Assembly (NCBI GenBank): GCA_902796535.1
Contig: CADBPL010000142.1
Coordinates: forward strand, 1-16,886
Direction of reading: 5' to 3'
DNA from: Oscillospiraceae bacterium
GTDB lineage: Bacteria; Bacillota; Clostridia; Oscillospirales; Acutalibacteraceae
DNA length: 16,886 nt
The position numbers were made by a program, and so were the translations under genes. Positions 1-5,124 of this stretch are shown one piece after another. The notes beneath the pieces are model-generated. The model was given only the letters and a program-made list of their open reading frames with translations. It had not been told where the DNA came from and made no database searches. The first letter of the stretch is position 1. Each line of letters starts with the position of its first letter.

Positions 1-44
1 TATAACTGCAACGCAATATCACTCGCCACAGGCGAATATAACTG
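1..44. repeat. Array of mini-palindromes separated by AATATMACT
   Basis: The stretch alternates a short spacer with small hairpins. A truncated spacer TATAACT (1-7) is followed by the hairpin GC-AAC-GC (8-14), the spacer AATATCACT (15-23), the hairpin CGCC-ACA-GGCG (24-34) and the spacer AATATAACT (35-43). The spacer differs at one base between its two full copies, while the hairpin arms differ entirely in sequence but keep their symmetry. The array runs off the left edge, so its length is unknown. It lies just past the terminator of the minus-strand tRNA gene. It could be a REP-like intergenic repeat or a leftover of an expanding palindrome array. No coding potential is seen. Confidence 0.55.
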
Positions 45-81
45 AAAGAAACCTGATTTGGTAGACAAATCAGGTTTCTTT
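45..81 (-). terminator. Perfect 16-bp hairpin terminator after tRNA-fMet
   Basis: Arms at 45-60 and 66-81 are perfectly complementary over 16 bp around a 5-nt loop (61-65). On the minus strand the 3' arm ends in TTTCTTT, so the U-rich tail is inside the stem. It begins 2 nt beyond the encoded CCA of the tRNA, as expected for an intrinsic terminator of that gene. The symmetry means it could also stop plus-strand transcription entering from the left. Confidence 0.8.
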
Positions 82-83
82 CA

Positions 84-160
<77 letters not shown>

Positions 161-185
161 ATATCAAATCGTTTCAACAACTTGC

Positions 186-214
186 AGTATAACCGATTGT
201 GCAGAAAAAAGCAA
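186..214 (-). promoter_or_regulatory. Sigma-A promoter for tRNA-fMet
   Basis: On the minus strand a -35 box TTGCTT (214-209) and a -10 box TATACT (191-186) are separated by exactly 17 bp. The start point would be near 180, about 20 nt before the mature tRNA 5' end at 160. Confidence 0.65.
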
Positions 215-315
215 GGGGTTTTGCGCAAAAAGTGGAAAAAGTTTTTCGACAGACTTCGATTTGCAAAAAAAGATTGAAGAAATCACAAAAAAGCATATGA
301 TTTTGTAAAAGAATG

Positions 316-324
316 TGTTATAAT
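316..324 (+). promoter_or_regulatory. Extended -10 promoter (TGTTATAAT)
   Basis: A consensus TATAAT (319-324) is preceded by TG one base upstream, a perfect extended -10. No convincing -35 box lies 16-18 bp upstream, which is tolerated when the TG element is present. Transcription would begin near 331. That would place the ATG at 330 outside the message and favour an initiation site further downstream for the HAD gene. Confidence 0.55.
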
Positions 325-329
325 GCAAA

Positions 330-1034
330 ATGTATACCTGTAAGTATGCCCGTTTATTTGAAAAAGGGGGGAGAAATACGGAACATACGCTCAAAGCGGT
401 TCTGTTCGATTTCGATGGAACCATTGCCGACACCGGGCGCGGTATTATCAACTGCGTCAAAAAAGTGCTGAAGGACAATGCGATCGAAGAAAAGGACGAA
501 AGCCGCCTGCGTTATTTTATCGGCCCGCCGCTGGTGGTCAGCTTCCGGCATCTGTTCGGGCTGGATGAGGACACGGCGCAGGAGTACGTTCGCCAGTACC
601 GCGTCTATTACAGTCAGGGCGGGATGTACGAGCTTGATTTGTACGGCGGCATCCCCGAAACGCTCGAACGCATCCGGGCCGCAGGGCCGGTCATGGGCAT
701 CGCGTCCTCCAAGCCGGGCGTCTATCTTCAGGCGCTGCTGGAGCATTTGGGCATTGCGCCGTATTTCAGCTGCATCAGCGCCCCCGAGCTCGGCACGGTG
801 AACCCGCCCAAACGGGAGCTGATCGCCGCTGCGATGGAAAAGCTGAACGTCAGGCCGGAGGAATGCGTTATGGTCGGCGACCGGTTTTTCGACATTGAGG
901 GCGGCGCGCAGGCGGGCGTGCGAACCATCGGCGCGGCCTACGGCTACGGCGGCCGTGCGGAAATGGAAGAATACAACGCAACCTGGGTTGCGGAAACTAC
1001 AACGGAAATTGCGGAGTTGATTGAAAAGCTATGA
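330..1034 (+). CDS. HAD-superfamily hydrolase, phosphoglycolate phosphatase-like (start codon uncertain)
   Basis: This is a subfamily IA haloacid dehalogenase-type phosphatase resembling Gph/PGP. Motif I, DFDGT, sits at residues 27-31 counted from the ATG at 330, with the nucleophile Asp27 and acid/base Asp29. A motif II serine occurs in GIASSKP, a motif III lysine in PPKRE, and motif IV is GDRFFDIEGG. The substrate cannot be told from sequence; phosphoglycolate or another small phosphoester is likely. The start is odd. Family members usually begin about ten residues before motif I, and a purine-rich Shine-Dalgarno GGGGGGAG (366-373) precedes an in-frame ACG at 378, where an ATG would give a typical N-terminus (MEHTLKAVLFDFDGT). 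No other ATG, GTG or TTG lies in frame between 330 and motif I. The 16 extra residues from the 330 ATG are unlike the family. The stop overlaps the next gene's start (ATGA), indicating translational coupling. Confidence 0.85.
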   Translation: MYTCKYARLFEKGGRNTEHTLKAVLFDFDGTIADTGRGIINCVKKVLKDNAIEEKDESRLRYFIGPPLVVSFRHLFGLDEDTAQEYVRQYRVYYSQGGMYELDLYGGIPETLERIRAAGPVMGIASSKPGVYLQALLEHLGIAPYFSCISAPELGTVNPPKRELIAAAMEKLNVRPEECVMVGDRFFDIEGGAQAGVRTIGAAYGYGGRAEMEEYNATWVAETTTEIAELIEKL

Positions 1035-1399
1035 AAAAGTTTGCATCATTTTTAAAGTGGTTCATCGGTTTATCGTTTGTCATTGTTCTGGCGGTGACTG
1101 CGTGCTATGTTGCCGTGTTTGCGCTGGAAAAAGATTCAATGGACAAAATCTATCTCTATAATTTTGCTTTTGTTGCAGAAAAAGAAGACGACGGCATGAA
1201 CATGTGGTTCGTGAAAAAGACGGCGATCAACAAGCTGAATACGGGCGACGGCGTCGTTTATTTCAGCGACAACGGCTACCATGCCGCCAACTATGACGGT
1301 GATGAAGACCAAAAAACATTTTTCCGGGCGGATAACCTGAACGAACCCGTGACGGTCACGAACGAGAATTGCGTCGGGCGGATCATTGCCGCGTGGTAA
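1031..1399 (+). CDS. Small membrane-anchored protein, possible non-catalytic S26-like barrel
   Basis: This 122-aa protein overlaps the HAD gene by 4 nt (ATGA), so the two are translationally coupled. A positively charged start (MKKFASFLKW) leads into one hydrophobic segment at about residues 10-32, either an uncleaved anchor or a signal peptide. The remaining 85 or so residues would be extracytoplasmic and rich in beta-strand and aromatic residues. Two stretches recall the beta-barrel of S26 signal peptidases: KLNTGDGVVYF, like the L-x-x-GD-(I/V)-V-x-F strand, and FRADNLNEP followed later by CVGRIIA, like the GDNN...VGRV end of the fold. The catalytic Ser-x-Met-x-Pro signature is absent, so if the relationship is real the protein is not a peptidase. 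The resemblance is inferred by eye; otherwise it is a hypothetical protein. Confidence 0.8.
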   Translation: MKKFASFLKWFIGLSFVIVLAVTACYVAVFALEKDSMDKIYLYNFAFVAEKEDDGMNMWFVKKTAINKLNTGDGVVYFSDNGYHAANYDGDEDQKTFFRADNLNEPVTVTNENCVGRIIAAW

Positions 1400-1484
1400 C
1401 GGTTTTCGCCCAGAAACAAAAGCAGGATCTTGCCGTATAATGCATTAGAGGCCTTTATGCTTTATACTGCAAGGGGGAAAACAA

Positions 1485-2621
1485 ATGGAAGCATACTTCG
1501 ACAACAGCGCGACGACCTGCCCTTGCCCCGAAGCGGCGGCAGCGGCGGCCGAAGCGTTTACCCGATATTACGGCAACCCGTCTTCGCTGCACGCTGTCGG
1601 CACGGCGGCGCAGCGGCGGCTGGAGGAAGCCAGAGAAACAGCGGCGAAGCTGCTCCGATGTGAAAGCGACGAGATCCTTTTCACGGGGAGCGGCACGCTG
1701 AGCAACAATGCGGCCGTGTTCGGCGCGGCGAAAGCGCTGCGCCGCAGAGGCAACCGCATTGTGACCACCGCTGTGGAGCATCCGAGCGTGGCGCAGGCGA
1801 TGAACCGGCTGGAGCACGAGGGGTTTGAGATCGTTCGGCTGCCGGTGGATTCGTTCGGCCGCGTCAGCCGCGGCGATCTGCAGCAGGCGGTCAATGCCAA
1901 AACGGTGCTGGTCAGCATGATGTGGGTGAATAACGAGGTGGGCAGCATCATGCCCGTTGAAGCCATCCGCTCGTGCGTGCGCCGCAGCGGCGCGCCGGCG
2001 CTCATCCACGTTGACGCGGTTCAGGCGTTCGGCAAGCTGCCCATTCGTCCTGCCTCCTACGGCATCGACCTGCTCAGCGCCAGCGCCCACAAGATCAACG
2101 GCCCCAAAGGCGCGGGGCTGCTCTATGTGCGCAAAGGCGTTAAGCTGGCGCCCTATGTGGTCGGCGGCGGTCAGGAAGGGCGCGGCATTTATTCCGGCAC
2201 GCAGCCGATGCCGGCCATTCTGGGCTTTGACGGCGCAATGCGCGCTCTGCCCGAGCTGCACGTGCAGCTCGAACAAACCGAGCGGCTGCGCGGTTATTTT
2301 GTAAGCAACGCGTTGACGATCCCCGACGTGGTCATCAATTCGGGCGCGGACTCGCTGCCCTACATCACCAACCTTTCGGTGCTGGGGCACCCGGCGCAGA
2401 CCATGCTCAACTATTTATCGGAACGCGGCGTTTATGTTTCGGGCGGTTCGGCCTGTTCCAAGGGGCACCGTTCCCCGGTGCTGACCGCGATGGGGCTTGA
2501 CCCGGCGCGCATCGACAGCGCGCTGCGCATCAGCTTTTCGCGCTTCACCACCCAGGCGGAGGTTGATATTCTGCTCAACGCGCTTTCCGGCGGCGCCTCC
2601 GCGCTGAGAAAAAGCTATTAA
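1485..2621 (+). CDS. Cysteine desulfurase, NifS/IscS-like, partner of ThiI
   Basis: This PLP-dependent class V aminotransferase-fold enzyme takes sulfur from cysteine and holds it as a persulfide for transfer. The 378-aa length is normal. The PLP lysine is Lys203 in SAHKINGPKG, with His202 beside it. His99 (VEHPS) stacks on the cofactor, and Asp177 and Gln180 (HVDAVQ) bind the pyridine ring. The persulfide cysteine is Cys324 in SGGSACSKG. The phosphate-binding stretch reads FTGSGTLSNN rather than the usual FTSGGTE-x-N, and the later loop is GTQPMPAILG. The ribosome site AAGGGGG (1471-1477) sits 7 nt before ATG 1485. The thiI gene starts 12 nt downstream, which points to a dedicated sulfur donor for tRNA 4-thiouridine (the role of B. 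subtilis NifZ) rather than general iron-sulfur cluster assembly; that specificity is inferred from context. Confidence 0.93.
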   Translation: MEAYFDNSATTCPCPEAAAAAAEAFTRYYGNPSSLHAVGTAAQRRLEEARETAAKLLRCESDEILFTGSGTLSNNAAVFGAAKALRRRGNRIVTTAVEHPSVAQAMNRLEHEGFEIVRLPVDSFGRVSRGDLQQAVNAKTVLVSMMWVNNEVGSIMPVEAIRSCVRRSGAPALIHVDAVQAFGKLPIRPASYGIDLLSASAHKINGPKGAGLLYVRKGVKLAPYVVGGGQEGRGIYSGTQPMPAILGFDGAMRALPELHVQLEQTERLRGYFVSNALTIPDVVINSGADSLPYITNLSVLGHPAQTMLNYLSERGVYVSGGSACSKGHRSPVLTAMGLDPARIDSALRISFSRFTTQAEVDILLNALSGGASALRKSY

Positions 2622-2633
2622 GGATTTTAAATA

Positions 2634-3800
2634 ATGAATGAAGTTATCCTCATCAAAAACGGAGAATTAGCATTAAAGGGTCTGAACCGCAGAACCTTTG
2701 AAAATATTCTGATCAAAAACATACGGTACCGTCTGTCCGACCTGGGCAAATTCACCTTCACGCCGGCACAGTCCACCATCAAGATCGAGGGGGACGAGTC
2801 TGCCGACCTCGAACAGGCGGTCGACCGTTTGACCCGTGTGTTCGGCATTGCGGGGTTCAGCCGCGCGCTCAAGCTGCCGAAGGATTTTTCGCTTGTGCTC
2901 GAGCACAGCGGCCAATACCTGAGCGAACAGCTTATGCAGGCCGATACCTTTAAGGTCAATGCCCGCCGGTCGGACAAGCGCTTTCCGCTGAATTCACCGC
3001 AAATCTGCGAATCTCTCGGCGAAAAGCTGCTTGACGAATTTCCGCACCTGACCGTTGATGTGCACGACCCCGACGTGATCGTGAACGTGGAGGTGCGGGA
3101 TCAGGATATTTTTGTTCACGCCAACCAGATCAAGGGTGCGGGCGGTATGCCCGTCGGCTCGGCCGGCAAGGCGGCGCTGATGGTTTCCGGCGGCATCGAC
3201 AGCCCCGTGGCGGGCTGGATGATGGCCAAGCGCGGGCTGGAATTGTGCGCGGTGCATTTTGCTTCGCCGCCCTACACCAGCGAACGCGCCGAACAAAAGG
3301 TGCACGACCTGCTCAAAAAAGTGGCGCGCTATTCCGGGCGCATCTGCCTTTTTGTTGTGCCGTTCACCGAAATTCAGGAGCAGATTCGCGAGCATTGCGA
3401 AGAAGATCTTTTTACGATCATCATGCGGCGTATGATGGTGCAATGCGCGCAAAGAATAGCAAGGCGGGAGGATTGCGGCGCGCTGATCACGGGCGAAAGC
3501 CTGGGTCAGGTGGCCAGCCAGACCATGGGCGCCATGGCCTGCACGGATGACGCAGCCGATATGCTCGTGTTCCGTCCGCTCATCGGCATGGATAAGGGCG
3601 AGATCATCGAGATCGCCAGCAAAATTGAAACCTTTGAAATTTCCATCCTGCCGTTTGAAGATTGCTGCACGGTGTTCACGCCCAAACACCCGCGCACGCG
3701 GCCCAAAAAGGCCGACGTGATCGCGCAGGAACAAAAGCTGCCGTGCGACGAGCTGATCGCCCGCGCGGTGGAGCAGACAAGAAAAATCGTAATTACCTGA
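2634..3800 (+). CDS. thiI: tRNA 4-thiouridine sulfurtransferase ThiI (no rhodanese domain)
   Basis: ThiI adenylates U8 of tRNA and installs sulfur to make 4-thiouridine, a near-UV sensor base. The 388-aa protein shows the ThiI order: an N-terminal ferredoxin-like region (1-60), a THUMP tRNA-binding domain (about 60-165) and a PP-loop ATP pyrophosphatase domain with SGGIDSP at 185-191. The conserved EDCCTVFTPKHP segment near the end carries Cys344 and Cys345; the first matches the cysteine that attacks the sulfur carrier in characterised ThiI proteins. The protein stops after about 40 more residues and lacks the C-terminal rhodanese domain of the E. coli enzyme, as in B. subtilis, where a dedicated desulfurase delivers sulfur directly. 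The desulfurase gene immediately upstream fits. The site AAGGA (2620-2624) overlaps the previous stop codon, 9 nt before the start. Confidence 0.96.
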   Translation: MNEVILIKNGELALKGLNRRTFENILIKNIRYRLSDLGKFTFTPAQSTIKIEGDESADLEQAVDRLTRVFGIAGFSRALKLPKDFSLVLEHSGQYLSEQLMQADTFKVNARRSDKRFPLNSPQICESLGEKLLDEFPHLTVDVHDPDVIVNVEVRDQDIFVHANQIKGAGGMPVGSAGKAALMVSGGIDSPVAGWMMAKRGLELCAVHFASPPYTSERAEQKVHDLLKKVARYSGRICLFVVPFTEIQEQIREHCEEDLFTIIMRRMMVQCAQRIARREDCGALITGESLGQVASQTMGAMACTDDAADMLVFRPLIGMDKGEIIEIASKIETFEISILPFEDCCTVFTPKHPRTRPKKADVIAQEQKLPCDELIARAVEQTRKIVIT

Positions 3801-3816
3801 AAGCAGGCTTTAAGGA

Positions 3817-5070
3817 ATGAATTGTGAGATCATTTGCGTCGGCACGGAGATCCTGCTCGGCGATATTCTCAACACCAACACGCAGTATTTATCGCAGCAG
3901 GCGGCATCGCTCGGCTTCAATGTGCTGCATCAGTGCGTGGTGGGCGATAATGCCGCGCGGCTGGCGGAGCAGCTGAAGGAATCGCTTGCCCGCAGCGAGA
4001 TCGTTTTGCTGACCGGCGGTTTAGGGCCCACGGCAGACGACATCACCAAAGAGGTCTGCTGCGACGTGATGGGCGCCGAACTGGTGATGAATGAAGAAGA
4101 GCTGGAAAAGATCCGCGCCTATTTTGCCAAACGCGGCCGCGTGATGGTGGAAGAAAACAAAAAGCAGGCGCTCGTGCCGAAGGGCGGCACGGTGTTTGCC
4201 AACTCCTGCGGCACCGCGCCCGGTTGCGCCGTTGAACAAGACGGCCGCTGCGCGATCCTTCTGCCCGGCCCGCCGCGCGAAATGCGCACGATGTTTGAAA
4301 CGCAGGTCAGGCCGTGGCTGGCAAAGCGATCCGACAGCGTGATTTTTTCGCGCATGGTGCGCACCTTCGGCATCGGTGAATCGGCGATGGCGGCGGCGGT
4401 GGCCGAGCTGCTCGACGGAACGAACCCGACCGTTGCGCCCTACGCCAAAGACGGAGAAGCGCTTTTGCGCGTGACGGCCAAGGCCGAAACGCAGGGGCAG
4501 GCGGCGCAGATGTGTGATGAAGTGATTGAGAAAATCCGTGAAAAAATCGGTAACTATATTTACGGCATTGATGTGAACGGCTTGGAATTTGCCGTGGTGG
4601 AACAGCTGAAAAAGGCAGGGCAAAAGGTTGCGCTTGCCGAAAGCTGCACCGGCGGATTGATCGCCAGGCGGATAACGGATGTGCCGGGCGCTTCGGACGT
4701 GTTTGAATGCGGCGTCGTATCCTACGCGAACGAAGTGAAAGAAAAACTGCTCGGCGTCAGGCGTGAAACATTGGAACGGTTTACCGAAGTCAGCCGTGAA
4801 TGCGCCGCCGAAATGGCGCAGGGGGCGCGCCGCCTTTCGGGCGCGGCGTTCGGCGTGAGCGTGACCGGCTTTGCCGGCCCCGATCCGGCGCCCGACGGGC
4901 GCCCTGCCGGGTTGATCTACGTCGGCCTTGACAGCGCAAACGGCACGGCCGTGCGCGAACTGAACACCGGCCGCGGCGGCGAGGGCAGCCGCGAATATAA
5001 CCGCACGGTCGCGGCGTCCAACGCGCTGCACATGGTGCTGAAAGAATTGAACGAGCACGAAGCGTTTTAA
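3817..5070 (+). CDS. cinA: CinA: MoCF-like domain plus NMN amidohydrolase-like domain
   Basis: This full-length (417 aa) CinA-family protein acts in pyridine nucleotide salvage and repair. The N-terminal MoaB/MogA-like domain (about 1-165) has LTGGLGPTADD at 65-75 and LPGPPRE at 149-155, the nucleotide pyrophosphatase signatures. A small middle domain follows. The C-terminal PncC-like NMN deamidase domain (about 255-415) has AESCTGG at 274-280 with catalytic-type Ser276, VVSYANEVK at 300-308 and TGFAGP at 350-355. After AGP the usual glycine run is replaced by DPAPD. The start follows GCAGG (3803-3807) and gives the standard N-terminus (MNCEIICVGTEILLGD). It is the last gene of the housekeeping run. 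A degenerate relative is encoded two genes downstream. Confidence 0.95.
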   Translation: MNCEIICVGTEILLGDILNTNTQYLSQQAASLGFNVLHQCVVGDNAARLAEQLKESLARSEIVLLTGGLGPTADDITKEVCCDVMGAELVMNEEELEKIRAYFAKRGRVMVEENKKQALVPKGGTVFANSCGTAPGCAVEQDGRCAILLPGPPREMRTMFETQVRPWLAKRSDSVIFSRMVRTFGIGESAMAAAVAELLDGTNPTVAPYAKDGEALLRVTAKAETQGQAAQMCDEVIEKIREKIGNYIYGIDVNGLEFAVVEQLKKAGQKVALAESCTGGLIARRITDVPGASDVFECGVVSYANEVKEKLLGVRRETLERFTEVSRECAAEMAQGARRLSGAAFGVSVTGFAGPDPAPDGRPAGLIYVGLDSANGTAVRELNTGRGGEGSREYNRTVAASNALHMVLKELNEHEAF

Positions 5071-5124
5071 AAAAGATTTCAATTCATTTTCGATAGAATC
5101 CTCACACGGAAAGGACTGAAAAGG

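Noticed and set aside
1430..1468. TATAAT (1436-1441) and TATACT (1463-1468) as promoters for the desulfurase gene
   Set aside because: Neither has a -35 box at 16-18 bp nor an extended TG, so a separate promoter is possible but not demonstrated.
5077..5099. A TAGAAT box before the sortase gene
   Set aside because: No -35 element sits at a usable distance, so I do not call a promoter, although the 54-nt gap leaves room for one.
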